This document shows positions 54,086 to 64,000 of a stretch of DNA of 64,000 bases, piece after piece. The notes beneath the pieces were generated by a model. It worked only from the letters and a program-made list of their open reading frames with translations, had not been told where the DNA came from and made no database searches. This DNA comes from Asterella californica. Taxonomy: Eukaryota; Streptophyta; Marchantiopsida; Marchantiales; Aytoniaceae. The position numbers and the translations under genes are program-made. The stretch lies in the NCBI GenBank assembly GCA_036924285.1, contig JAYKYS010000011.1:9300001-9364000 (forward strand). The letters run 5' to 3'. Each line of letters begins with the position of its first letter. The first letter of the stretch is position 1.

Positions 54086-55440
54086 CCGGACGAGTTGTTA
54101 GAAAACAATGCCCATGCGGAGGATACTCCGATCTTTGAGGAGGTGGGAGACATGCCTAGCATGACTACGGTAGTACCATCTGCCTTGGATGTCTCACTCT
54201 AGAGTTCGAGTTGAGAGTTGCAGCAGTATGCTGACCGATTGGTGCAGCAGGTTTGGAGTGAAGCCTTTGTACCGTCAGAAGAGGAACAAAGAGTTGTTCT
54301 TGCTACTGATCATGTGACCTTATCACCGTTGGATACGACTCTCATTGTGTGGCAGTATCCAGAGGAGGGTGTATGTGTGCTGGAGCTGTTTGGAGGGATC
54401 AATAAAAGTTTGGCTGCGGAATTGCAGACAAGCATACAAGTACAGTGATACTTGTATGTGAAGAGAGATGAGGTTGCAAGACGCATCTCATTGCGTCCTG
54501 TGACACGTTTGGTGTAGAGATATCTTGAGTTGTTGTCATCATATCAGCCGTTAGAGGATACCAGTAAACATTATCGTCAGATATTCCGTTGCTGGGGGCA
54601 CAGGATCTCACGTTTGTTGACACCATTCACTTGGTGATAGCCGGATGGTCATATCAAGGTCACACGTTTGTTGAGAGAGGTCAAGGTTTACATGATCCGT
54701 GATCTAGGATGTCCTGAGAGATGTTACGGATCTTGCGACATCTCCAAATGCATCAAGTGAATTCCCCAGCGGTACATCTTAAAGAATGTTTTTTTGTTGG
54801 GTGATGCTCGTACACAAATGATGACGAGTGTGCACCAAATGCGATCATGGGTCCTACTGACAATATTGTTAGATGCAACGAGAGTGGCATCTCATGCACA
54901 TATCCACGGTTGTGGTGGACGAACTTGTTACTGAGGGAGGTGCTCAAGCGCGCACACGATGCAGTGAGACGACCAACGCACCTCACGGTTGATGACTTCT
55001 TGGATGCAAGGTGACGATCTCAAGTAGTGAGAGTCGTCGATAAGTCATCTAGGACAATGGTGAACCTAGTGGGACGGCCCATGGTAGCGTTGTCTATTTT
55101 GATGAGCTTTTCAACGTCACATGCTTACAGAGATGGAGGACCTGGGCTTGTGTGGGCTGCTCGGTTACAATAGTTGGTGGAGCTCAATGTCAAAGAGAGA
55201 GAGCGAGTGATGTGTTTCGCTATGGGTACGACGGCGGTAGCTTTGGTGTTGGAGACTTTAGGTCGTCAGGTATTGGATCAAACAATGGACTTGAACTGCT
55301 TGACATGGATTGTTAGCCTTGGATTGGTTGAGCAACGTCGGATGCGATCGACAAGTGTTACTGCTTGGACTTTCTGAGCTTTGTCTACTAGGTCGGTGGA
55401 GGCAAAGGCTGGAGGTGAGGCGTGTGGAGTTCGTCGTCCT
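54086..55440 (+). pseudogene. G3 methyltransferase domain, catalytically dead copy
   Basis: Motif I remains as VLELFGGINKSLAA (54370-54415). Motif IV reads WSYQGHT: the catalytic Cys is Tyr (TAT at 54652-54654), a single G-to-A change from the G2 codon. Motif VI reads LKNV (AAG at 54782-54784). The C-terminal part keeps an ERERVM-FAMGTTA region (55195-55240) and RQVLDQTMDLNCLTWIVSLGL (55265-55330). Several frameshifts and stops break it. The order of motifs is as in G2. Confidence 0.85.
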
Positions 55441-55580
55441 TGGACATCATGAGATGTTATAGGAGAGAGTGTGGAGCTTGCAACTAGGACTGCAGAATTT
55501 TTCGCACAATGGTGGTGGAGGTTGTTGGTGGTGAGCAGAAAGAAACTGCTCTAGAGGCTGCAAGATAGCAGTCAAGGACT

Positions 55581-56573
55581 TTGTCTTCTATCTCTAGGAC
55601 TTGGAAGTCAGAGATTGGACCCAAGCTTATAGAAGAGGAGAGACGAAGAGTTCAGAGATTCCTGAAGAGCTACAGGAATTATTTTGCCTTTAGTATGAAA
55701 GATTTGGGTACCTTGAAGGGACCTGGTATACAGATTGACTTGGCTAATGACACGTCAATCTTTCGACGTCCTTATAGATACAATGACATGGAGAGAACCT
55801 TGATCTAGAGTAGGACTCAAGACTTGTTGGAGGTTAGGTTGGTGGAGATGTCGCATGGAGAGTACGCATCTGTCACAATAATGTCAGCAAAGAAGGATAT
55901 GTATGGCAACTACACGAATAGACTGATGTGTGGAGACTACTGTCTTATCAATTGGCAGATGAAGTCCGATAAGTATGTCATGCCGACACTTGAGGAGATC
56001 CTTGATGCAGTGGGACATGTGAAAGTCTTCAGTACTTTGGATCTTCGAGCAGGGTATCATCAGTTGCCAGTGAGAGAAGAAAATAAGTCCAAGACAACAT
56101 TCTGAGGAATTGACTCTCACGATAAGGATTATTTGTATCAGTGACGATTCTTACCATTTGGGTTGAAGAACGCCCCTGCTGAGTTCCAAAGGGTGATGGA
56201 CAGGATCCTAGCAGGATTGGATTTTGTCAGATGTTATATTAACGACATCTTAGTCTATAGTGCTATAATGGAGGAGCACGAAAGACACTTACGAGATGTG
56301 TTCGAGCGGTTGAGAGCTCATGAGTTGAAGTTACACCCTGGGAAGTGTAAGTTCTTCCATGAGTTGGTAGAGTATCTGGATCACACCATCTACCCATGTG
56401 GGTTGGATGTTCAACAGACGAAGGTTGAGGCTATTCAACGTATTCCACGCCCCACAGATGTGAGTCGAGTTCAGACATTTGTTGATTTGACGAATTTCTA
56501 TCATCGATACGTGAAAGAGTATAGTGCAATTGCAAAGTCATTGACCAAGCTGATGAAGGTGGATCAGGAGTGA
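55581..56573 (+). pseudogene. G3 reverse transcriptase
   Basis: Same layout as G2: EEERRRVQRFLKSYRNYF, a TAG at 55806-55808, then MCGDYCLINWQMKSDKY, FSTLDLRAGYHQL, a stop, NAPAEFQRVMD and the active site CYINDILVYS (56230-56257), where the first catalytic Asp is Asn. It ends with FYHRYVKEYSAIAKSLTKLMKVDQE before a TGA shared with G2. Confidence 0.92.
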
Positions 56574-56638
56574 CAATGGGAAGATGAGCAAGAGTGAGCT
56601 TTTGTAGAGCTCAAGGATAAGTTACATCTACTCCCATC

Positions 56639-57060
56639 TTGAGGAAACCCGTTAGGGGGCGTCCTTTCCAACTGCATACCGATTGGAGTATGTTGGGACT
56701 TGGAGCAGTGTTGACTCAACATGATGATGAGAAAAAGAAGTTTGTGGTAGCATATATCAGTCGCTCCAACAATTCGGCAGAGATGAGATATAGTTCGTAC
56801 GAGAGGGAGTATTTAGCTATATTATGAGTTGTTGCACACTTCTGATGTTATCTGTTTGAGAACCTCTTTACTCTGATCACTGATCACCAGTCGCTCAAGT
56901 GGTTGATGAAGTCCGACAAGCTTACAAAAAAGCTTGCACGGTGGGCTTTGGTTTTACAAGAGTATTACGTCCAAGTAGTGCATAGGCTCGGAGTTGCAAA
57001 CCTAGATGTCGATGGGTTGAATCGCAACTCATGCACGAGTCAAAAGGATCAAACAGAGGC
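56639..57060 (+). pseudogene. G3 RNase H
   Basis: PFQLHTDWSMLGLGAVLTQ, VVAYISRSNNS and YSSYEREYLAI are present, then after a stop LITDHQSLKWLM. Same order as G2. Confidence 0.88.
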
Positions 57061-57091
57061 TCGATGACATGACGAGGTTGATGAGGAGATA

Positions 57092-58330
57092 GTGCTAGGA
57101 TGGCATGCACCTGCCTTTGTTTGTGTGTTGGTCATGAACTCTAGTATGGAGGGCCAGGTCGTATCTTTCTCTGGTCAAAGAGTAGATGATGAGTCTCCAG
57201 ATCTTGAGGGTGGAGATGTTGTTCCAGACCAGCGAGATATCCACGACAGTGTGACTGTAATGGAGTATCTACGTACTGACGTGGTGGTAGACACAGTAAG
57301 TGCCAAAGAGCGAGATCGTGTCTTTCAACGAGCGAAGAGATTTTGACGAGAAGGACGACATGTACTTCGGGTGTGAGATGATGAGAGAGCACGGATAGTG
57401 TCACATCCATCCCAAAGGACACAGTTCGTATGACATGTCCATGAGGAGTTGAGACATTTTGGAGTGAAGCGTACGCATAGCTTACTCTAAGGATAGTATT
57501 GGTGGCGTGGTAAGCACATCGATGTTGCAGCAGTTTGTCGCACGATGTGTGATTTGTGATCGAGTACGAGCATTGTTTAATGCTCCTACTCCACAGTTAC
57601 ACCCCTTATCAATTATAGGGTTCGGTTACCGTTGGAGTTTGGATTTTGCTAGACCCTTATCGTTGATTGTACGTCATCATTGGTATGTGTTGATGATGGT
57701 GCAGCTCTTCTCCAAGTGGATTGAGTTGGTGGCACTACCAGATAAGACGAGTGAAGAGACGGCGTATGCGTTCTTAGATCGAGTGTTGAGTTGTTTTGGA
57801 GCACCACCAGTCGTACGGAGTTTCTTGGTGAGTTTCAGGTCTTGTGTGATCATGCGCTGATTAATCATCAGACTACATCTCGAGATCATCCTGAGGCGGA
57901 TGGTTTGACAGAGAGGGTAGTTCAGACGGTGAAGAGAGGATTGCACAAATATGGCTTGCAGAAGGACCACTTGAGAGAATAAGATGTGCAATTACCATGG
58001 TTGACTATGGGCTACCGTTTTAGCCGACAAGCGTCTTTGACTTCCTTCTCACTGTACTTTCTATTGTATGGCCGAGATCTAGATTTATCTTCAGTCATTC
58101 GTCGTGATTCTGCTGAGATGTTGAACCTTGATGACCCGGATATATGGGTGAGTGCATGTTCTCAATGAGCAAAGACATTTCTGAGAGTTATGCCTATGAC
58201 TTTTGAGAACCTAGCGATTGCTCAGCATAGAGACACGTTGCGATATGCGACTAGTCGAGGAGGAGGAGGTTATCGACCATCGATTTGTAAGTTTCATCCT
58301 GACGATTATATCTAGCTACAGCAGACTGCA
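57092..58330 (+). pseudogene. G3 integrase
   Basis: The zinc region (near 57430-57560) is followed by CVICDRVRALFNAPTP, WSLDFARPLS (first Asp) and FSKWIELVALPDKTSE. The second Asp region is lost in a deletion near 57800-57830. The catalytic Glu segment PEADGLTERVVQTVKRGL (57890-57945) and the tail through MLNLDDPDIWV and HPDDYI are kept. From 57986 on, the integrase tail and the PHD finger share one frame. Confidence 0.88.
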
Positions 58331-58333
58331 CCG

Positions 58334-58645
58334 ATGAGGTTAGATGTGACCGCAAGGCGCATTATTTTACGAGTGTGTGAGGTGTTGTCTTCTAGAGTAC
58401 TCATGTTAGAGAGGGGTGATGATGTTGTTTGGAAGGACCACGTGCGTAATTGCACGTCATGTCATCTTCCCAACATCGATGGTACCGTTGACCCAAGCTT
58501 AGCAGTTGTACGCACGGGCTTGAGGTGTATGTTGTGTGGGTCTGCTGGTGGAGCAGCCCTTATGTTGATATGTGGTCGTTGGTCGACAGGTTGGCACATG
58601 TCATGTTTGACTTCATCTCTCAATGTCGTTCTTAATGGACGATGA
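58334..58645 (+). pseudogene. G3 C-terminal tail with decayed PHD finger
   Basis: The same frame as integrase holds VRNCTSCHLPNIDG, CMLCGSAGG, ICGRW (the second Cys of this pair is lost), GWHMSC and, after a stop, VCPRC. The position and spacing match G1, which shows the PHD finger is a stable part of the family and not a chance fusion in one copy. Confidence 0.85.
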
Positions 58646-58838
58646 GTTTGTCCTCGATGTATATAGCAGGGATAGTCGATTAGATCTTTGTGTGGTATAG
58701 ACTACAGACATGCGACTAACGATCGGACGATGTAGCACCCGGCCTCCTGATCCTTGCACCCATGAAGGTGTATATCACGTAGTTGAGATACGAGACTATC
58801 TGGAGTTAGAGGGACCTAACGTCAATTAGGGAGAGGAT

Positions 58839-58942
58839 TGTGATACACTTGTGTATGTGTATGAGATCGTCCATGTGTTATGTGTATGTGGTGTATCTCT
58901 GACAGCGATGTATGTTGTGTAGCGATGTGTATGCGCACGACA
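58839..58942 (+). repeat. GT-rich end module of the G family, copy 5 (G3)
   Basis: Follows the purine-rich 'agggagaggat' and ends GCGCACGACA, where G-family sequence stops. Confidence 0.8.
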
Positions 58943-61460
58943 AATGAAACCTTTTGGTTAACAGAGTTTTGGACTTATAACTCCGGTAGCACGTCAGTCC
59001 GTGACTCACTTATGGGTTATATCCAGATTTGCTTGCAATTCTGAGATTGGTTAATATATGTTTGTTATAAATATATTTAATTTTTGATAGTAACTTACTA
59101 TAATACTTTTACATAACACTTACATATTTTCTCCTACGAACAAAATTCAATGTACAAAGCCATGGAAAAGAATATTGATTCCAGTATAGTGAAATTTTTT
59201 ATTATTCATCTCTTCCATCAGAAGATAAAAGAGGACTGCAAGCTTAATTTATTATCTAATCTTTTTGATTAGAAATATTAGATAATAAATTAGTGTATTT
59301 TTTTGGTTCAGTATGCTCCCGCGCGTTGTTTTGCATTCCACTTATAAGTTTTCATCGTTCCTGGAACGATTAATATTTTATTTTATTTTTTATTTAAATT
59401 TTTGTTAAAAATTAATCTAAAATATCTATATAGCACTTACAACCCTTTTGATACCATAAAGAGAGCAAAAGTATCGAAGTTGATCGAGCATGCTTATTGA
59501 GATTCATGAAACAAAGTAACTACACGTTATACGACTCTTGAAAAGTTCGATTTCTGAGTGCATGGAAAACCTCTATAAAAAGAAACAACAGCAAGTTTTC
59601 GTGCAGTGGTTTTCGGTACGTCTTGTATGATTTCAGAGACCACGTATCACGCCGGAATCAAGGAGCCAGCAAGTCATTCACGATTTAGCCTGGAAAGTTT
59701 TCTCTAAAGACCGGGAAAAGTTCATTTATGAACCGAAACCAGTCCTTCCCTTTCCGTACGTCAGATTTTCTAAGAATATCCATTGTTTTGCTTTTATACC
59801 GTTCTCTAGGGGAGAAGATCTTTAGTACTGAGAAGTAAAGTAACAACGACGATCGTGGCTTGTATAGCGTAAAAGAAGAAGAAAATGTAAAGACTGAAAG
59901 ATTTTGTATAGTGTCGAAGGGTGTAAATGTGTTTTAAGAATAATATTTTAAAATTATTATTTATTACAAATATATAAAGGTCATCGTTTATCAAATTCAA
60001 ACTTGGTTTATGAAGTGTATTGCATGCGGAGGATAGTGTAACGTACTCAAAAGCACTCTTAATTACAACCGAAGAGAGACTTTATATTTCTAAAAACTTT
60101 TACATGTAACGTAAAGCACTAAGAGAAAATAATTTCGTCCTTCTAAACCATTCTTCGAGGTGGAACTGAGAGGAGCGGTATGTTTAAGAAAATCATGATT
60201 ACTATAGTAAAGATAAAAAGAAGTATTAAATTTTGATCTTTTTATGAGGAAATATAATGGTTAAATTATATTTCTAGATATCGTTCCTTCTACTCTAACA
60301 ATACCTTGGAGGATTTTTTTATTGTTTCCAATAGTCATGATATGATGAAATCAAATTCTCCCTTCATGTCACTGAAAAAGGAATGCGCTTTTAATAATCA
60401 ATAGCGAATAATCATTGTTTTAATAATCAATTTCGCGAGTATTTGCTTTTGTGACCACCAGAATATTCTTTGCTGCATATGGTCTCTGCATCTCCGATAA
60501 CCGTTCCATTTATTCAATATTTGTGCTCTTACCGTTCCTTCTATACATAGTGAATATTTGAGTTTCTACATAATGTAATTCTCATATTTTCTTCGGCTGT
60601 ATTAACCGAGTACTAATCATACTTAGACTGAATAATAACCAAGCATATTGTTCACTTCTTTAATTCGAAGATGGGAGACAGGCAGCAAGCTTAATTCATT
60701 GTTTAATCTTCAGTCGGAAAAAGTAAAATAATACATTATTATATCCAATATTTATTTTGACGAGTAGCTTGTCGTACTTGTTCCAAAACCATACCAAGGA
60801 AAGTACAGAGAAAAGATACAATTTAGTTGAATGTGTAATTAATTGGGTGCACTAATTAACCGACGAGCAATTCGATGAACTGAGCAAAACCGTTTTGAGT
60901 TGAGACAAAGACCGTTATGACGGATTTGAGCCGTCGTTCGATGACCTCGACCTCGAGAAGAGATGTTAAAACTCATTTCTCAAGCTCATTTCAAACTCCA
61001 CATTCCAGTCTTGAGTGTCTTCTCGTCATAGTCACAGCCAGTCCTGCCTAAATCACTGAGGGGACTGCTCGTCTTGTCTATGTTCTTTCTCTTTCTCGTA
61101 GTTAATTCATGTTCTGTTTTCTACCGAGTAAATGTTGCGACACCAAGGACTAAATATTTACGGCTTAGGATAACATGTAACACTAATCCCTTTTCGTTCT
61201 TGAAGACTCTATATCTATAAGCTCTGACGAACTTTTCTTACGAGTGGACTAATGCTCTGACTGAAACTAAACCATAAACCTCGAGTTTGATAAGAGCTTT
61301 CACTTCCCAACATGGGAAGTGACTGGGATTTCTCTCTTGACTGGAAAAGAAGCTCTTATGGCAAGATGGGTTCAGTTATGCACACTGAGATAGACATTTC
61401 TCGCAGTGCGCACTGACCCAACAAAGGACAAATAAATTCTTCTGCCGAAAGTGAGTCACA
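58943..61460. other. AT-rich DNA right of the gypsy nest
   Basis: No gene recognised. 58985-59150 ('cttatgggtt', 'taacacttacatattttct') is related to 63270-63400, so it belongs to a dispersed repeat. A perfect 16-bp inverted repeat lies at 59245-59292, and a diverged partner of its surroundings ('gcaagcttaatt') lies near 60685. Confidence 0.5.
59245..59292 (+). repeat. Perfect 16-bp inverted repeat
   Basis: Arms 59245-59260 and 59277-59292 pair exactly around a 16-nt loop. It is AT-only in the stem, so chance is more likely here than for the GC-mixed hairpins. Confidence 0.7.
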
Positions 61461-61700
61461 TTAAAAGCTAATCCCAAGAAGAAAAGAGCCAAAAGCCGAA
61501 GCTTTCATTCTCTTCGCCCTGTCGCGGATCAAGCGGGTCTCGTGAAGAAAAACGCTGACGAAATACGTGGGCGAAGATTCATCGTTCCAACAACTGTGGT
61601 CCTTTCTTTCAAAAAACTGAACACTTTCCTGCAAGCCTTCCAAGCTTGAAGGGATAACGCCCATGCAGATCCACGATATCGACTGTAAGTTGAGGCCATT
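61461..61700. other. Conserved block C, copy 2
   Basis: Aligns in the same orientation with about 13420-13600. On the plus strand it reads PKKKRAKSRSFHSLRPVADQ and further to LNTFLQAFQA before a stop; on the minus strand a 67-codon frame is open too. Two copies cannot decide the coding strand. Confidence 0.55.
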
Positions 61701-61778
61701 CGCTGAAGTTGAGTCTAGTCATCTTGAGAGCACTCTTCTCGGAGGTTCGCCTTGTCTTTGAACATCGACCATTAATGT

Positions 61779-62048
61779 TCATGTGATAGGTGCGGACGGA
61801 CCCGCAATACTCTGTGGAAACAAGGTCGTACTCATTCCCGAATTCATAGAAGGCTGCGTCGGGTTTTCTACAGGCATGTCCAGATCCGCAGGAGTTGGAC
61901 AGTCGCCAATCGGATTTTGCCTCTCATGATGATGAGATTTCCGATCTTTGTTTTCCTCAGCGATCTTTTCTTTCTCGAACTTGTTCCTTGTGGCTTCTTC
62001 TTTGCTCGCATCGTCATTTGCTCTCAGTTTGTCCACCTGCCATCGCAA
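61779..62048 (-). CDS. Conserved block B, copy 2: unknown protein (partial)
   Basis: An 89-codon minus-strand frame with a charged start (RANDDASKEEATRNKFEKEK) and NPIGDCPTPADLDM, matching the plus-strand frame at 15224-15607. A splice-acceptor-like 'ttgcgatggcag' directly precedes the homologous part on the minus strand, so this is likely an exon. Function unknown; N-terminal half is helix-prone. Confidence 0.5.
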   Translation of the reverse strand: MRWQVDKLRANDDASKEEATRNKFEKEKIAEENKDRKSHHHERQNPIGDCPTPADLDMPVENPTQPSMNSGMSTTLFPQSIAGPSAPIT

Positions 62049-62579
62049 GAAAGTTACCTAAGTCAACATGGATGCATTTCATTCAGAAGAAAATGGATCT
62101 ACTCTGCCCATGGATCATATTTTCCGCTCCAGAGTCCAGTATATTGTCCGATTCACAGAAATGATGGGAAGACTTCAGCTAGAGAGAATTCATACAAGTT
62201 TTGAAAACTGTACACGAGAGCGTTCAAGAAAGAAAACCTAAGGAACACTGGAAACGACGCCTACAGTAAGTCTTTCACGCCCCGCCTCCTGGGAGAGCGG
62301 CCTTCTCTGCTTTCTTTCTGATAACGTGAAGCCAACTAACTGTAACTTCCTTGGACCTAGACTGATCATGTAGTAGAACACTGAATCCTACCAACTGAAG
62401 TGACCTACGCGTGGCTATCGTTGAACAATGTTCTTAGAATTCAAACGCATTACGGAAATCCTTACAGCCCGAAATGTGTCTACACTTCTAAGGATGCTGT
62501 ACTATGTAGAATTGCTCGGGCAGATCAGTCCTGAAAAGTGGTGGATTAATAAGGAACTTTTACGTTCACACAGAACTGT
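62049..62579. other. Spacer between blocks B and A, copy 2
   Basis: Probable intron or intergenic DNA of the gene-family copy; no motif seen. Confidence 0.35.
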
Positions 62580-63002
62580 ACCTTCTCTTCAACTTCGGCT
62601 TTGGCAACGTCCTTTTTCTCCTCGACGGTAGCTGCTGCATCTTCCACTTTGTGCTTAATCATCCCCGCCATGTTCTTCGCAGCTTGCATTTTGACACGCT
62701 GTTTGAAACTGTCGGTTGTTAAAGTATCCTATAGTATCCCCTTGACAAACACTCTTCCACCGTTCCACTACCTCCACAACAACGTCGTAATAGTGATCGA
62801 TCAACTTCAGAACCTGAAGCTCAGGACACTGCACGCATATAACATTGAACCTCCAGCTACCCCCCCAGTGAAGATATGCATATGCACAGTCATCATTGAG
62901 GTTTACAACGTGGCGTGGCAAGGATCTGTCGGCGCATTGCTCGTGGCTGCCCTCGGGACGACAACAACACAACACTTGTGATGCATGCGGTCCCGCAGAC
63001 AA
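62580..63002 (-). CDS. Conserved block A, copy 2: coiled-coil-like unknown protein (partial)
   Basis: The minus strand reads CPELQVLKLIDHYYDVVVEVVERWKSV (near 62850-62770) and, in another frame, VKMQAAKNMAGMIKHKVED with a following AATVEEKKDVAKAEVEEK (62700-62585). The change of frame between the two parts suggests an intron or a frameshift. It aligns with 14520-14775 (+). Blocks A, B and C lie in order on the minus strand here, consistent with one multi-exon gene. Confidence 0.5.
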
Positions 63003-63055
63003 CTGAAAGGCAGCATGCTAGACTATGGTAAATGGTAATACTATTCTGTGGAGGT

Positions 63056-63193
63056 CTCTGCATACCATGGTATTGTCCATGGTATGCAGAGATCTATGTA
63101 TTTTTCACCCTCTTCCGAGTTCGGAAGAGGGGGAATATACATCTAATTTAATACCTAACCCTTCCGGCAGGAAGGGTTAGGTATTAAATTAGA
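63056..63193 (+). repeat. Twin perfect-hairpin repeat, copy 2
   Basis: Three perfect inverted repeats: arms 63056-63070/63077-63091; 63108-63116/63123-63131 with loop gagttc; and 63142-63165/63170-63193 with loop GGCA. The last shares its inner arm with 6765-6818 and the loop 'agttc' of the second recurs in hairpin 1 of copy 1. Outer arm bases differ between copies but pair in both. Confidence 0.78.
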
Positions 63194-64000
63194 CGCCTCA
63201 TTATTTTATTAAATTCTTACTACAACTGTCCGCTCTTGTACATTCTGAAGCACGAGAGCAGACTCACCACTTATGGGTTTTCTCAGGCTCTCCCCGTGTT
63301 TCCAGGCACGAGGTAACAAATAACATTTATGAAATTTTTTAATGTTTATGTTTTCTTAGTATATATTTTTCATTTAACACTTATATATTTTCTACATAAC
63401 CATAAACGAGCAAAAATTCCCACAGTTCGTCGGGGATGTATATGTCCATGTGGGGCTCGTATCAGAAGTCTCGTTAGCAACGCATGCATTTCTAATCGTA
63501 TTCACAAAAGATTAAACTCACGATTTTTTTCTTAAACTCCCGCTCACCAAATAAAAAGAGACAGGGACTTTCTCACGGGCTGATCATTTGCCTTAGACGG
63601 TTCGGACAAGTGACAGAACTGTGCCGCGTCATGCTGCCCTGCCAGTCTATAGTTTTGCCATAGCTCCTCCCTGCCGTGCTCTTCTCCTCGCTGAGAGCTC
63701 CGTGCACTGAGAACCTGCCATGCTGCTTGCCTTGCTCGCATTCGCCGTGCTGCTTGTCCTACCGCACATTGAAAACTTGACGTGCTGTCTCTCTTCTGTC
63801 TCTCTCAGATTTTGGTTCGCAGTTGCCCTCTCACACATAACATCTTGATCGCTACATTTCTCGTCACAGACCGTGCACATCTTGCTCAATTTCTCGTTCG
63901 TAGCATGATCAATTTTTTTCTGTCACTAGTCATCGTTTTATGCTCGTTTGTAATCACAGGTGACTCATTTTCATTTTACATGTATTCGTGCTCGTTCTTT
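63194..64000. other. Unassigned DNA at the right edge
   Basis: 63230-63400 continues the dispersed repeat seen at 6850-6930 and 58985-59150. 63540-63900 has overlapping short minus-strand frames with repeated 'ccgtgct' words and no domain; no gene is called. Confidence 0.4.

Larger units (their letters stand above)
50125..58942 (+). mobile_element. Gypsy copy G3, near full length, decayed
   Basis: Plus-strand copy with 5' LTR, Gag, protease, methyltransferase, RT, RNase H, integrase, PHD finger and GT-rich end module. It lacks a 3' LTR: after the module at 58942 unrelated DNA follows. It carries many more substitutions than G2 at catalytic positions (RT, protease, methyltransferase, integrase), so it is older or less constrained. 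No target duplication is visible. Confidence 0.93.

Overview
This window looks like repeat-rich nuclear DNA from a plant-lineage (streptophyte) eukaryote. It has two Ty1/copia elements with plant-style initiator-Met-tRNA primer sites, several Ty3/gypsy copies nested in and truncating each other, almost no intact long reading frames, and long AT-rich intergenic stretches. A charophyte alga or an early-diverging land plant fits best. One reason is that gypsy elements carrying a cytosine methyltransferase have been reported from charophytes (de Mendoza et al. 2018, cited from memory); species cannot be read from the sequence.

Layout: 1-8151 is AT-rich DNA with no recognisable gene, a degenerate tandem repeat, a hairpin cluster and a twin-hairpin dispersed repeat. 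8157-13255 (-) is a complete but decayed copia element (LTRs, PBS, 5-bp TSD) with a 212-bp secondary insertion. 13.3-15.6 kb holds fragments of a host-like gene family that reappears at 61.5-63.0 kb. 15.6-20.6 kb is unassigned apart from an array of about 62-bp palindrome-bearing repeats and a perfect hairpin. 20.6-26.4 kb is a decayed element with a gag gene on the minus strand. 26.4-50.1 kb is a nest: a gypsy 3' end (G1, minus), an LTR-like repeat block (H), a young copia element (32924-37946) inserted in the integrase of a longer gypsy copy (G2, minus, to 45853), a repeat-array region, and two gypsy fragments (G4a minus, G4b plus). 50125-58942 (+) is a nearly full-length gypsy copy (G3). 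The remainder is AT-rich DNA with the second set of gene-family blocks and a second twin-hairpin repeat.

The main point is the gypsy family G. Read across G1, G2 and G3 its polyprotein order is Gag (with CCHC knuckles), aspartic protease, a DNMT3-like C5-cytosine methyltransferase domain, reverse transcriptase, RNase H, integrase with a GPY/F-like tail, and a C-terminal PHD finger. In G2 protease, methyltransferase, RT, RNase H and integrase are all in one reading frame, interrupted only by stop codons; in G3 the PHD finger is in frame with integrase. The element thus joins a DNA-methylation writer domain and a histone-reader-like domain to the normal retrotransposon machinery. All copies seen are broken. 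Some stop codons are shared between copies, and many nonsense changes are of the C-to-T type expected from deamination of methylated cytosine.
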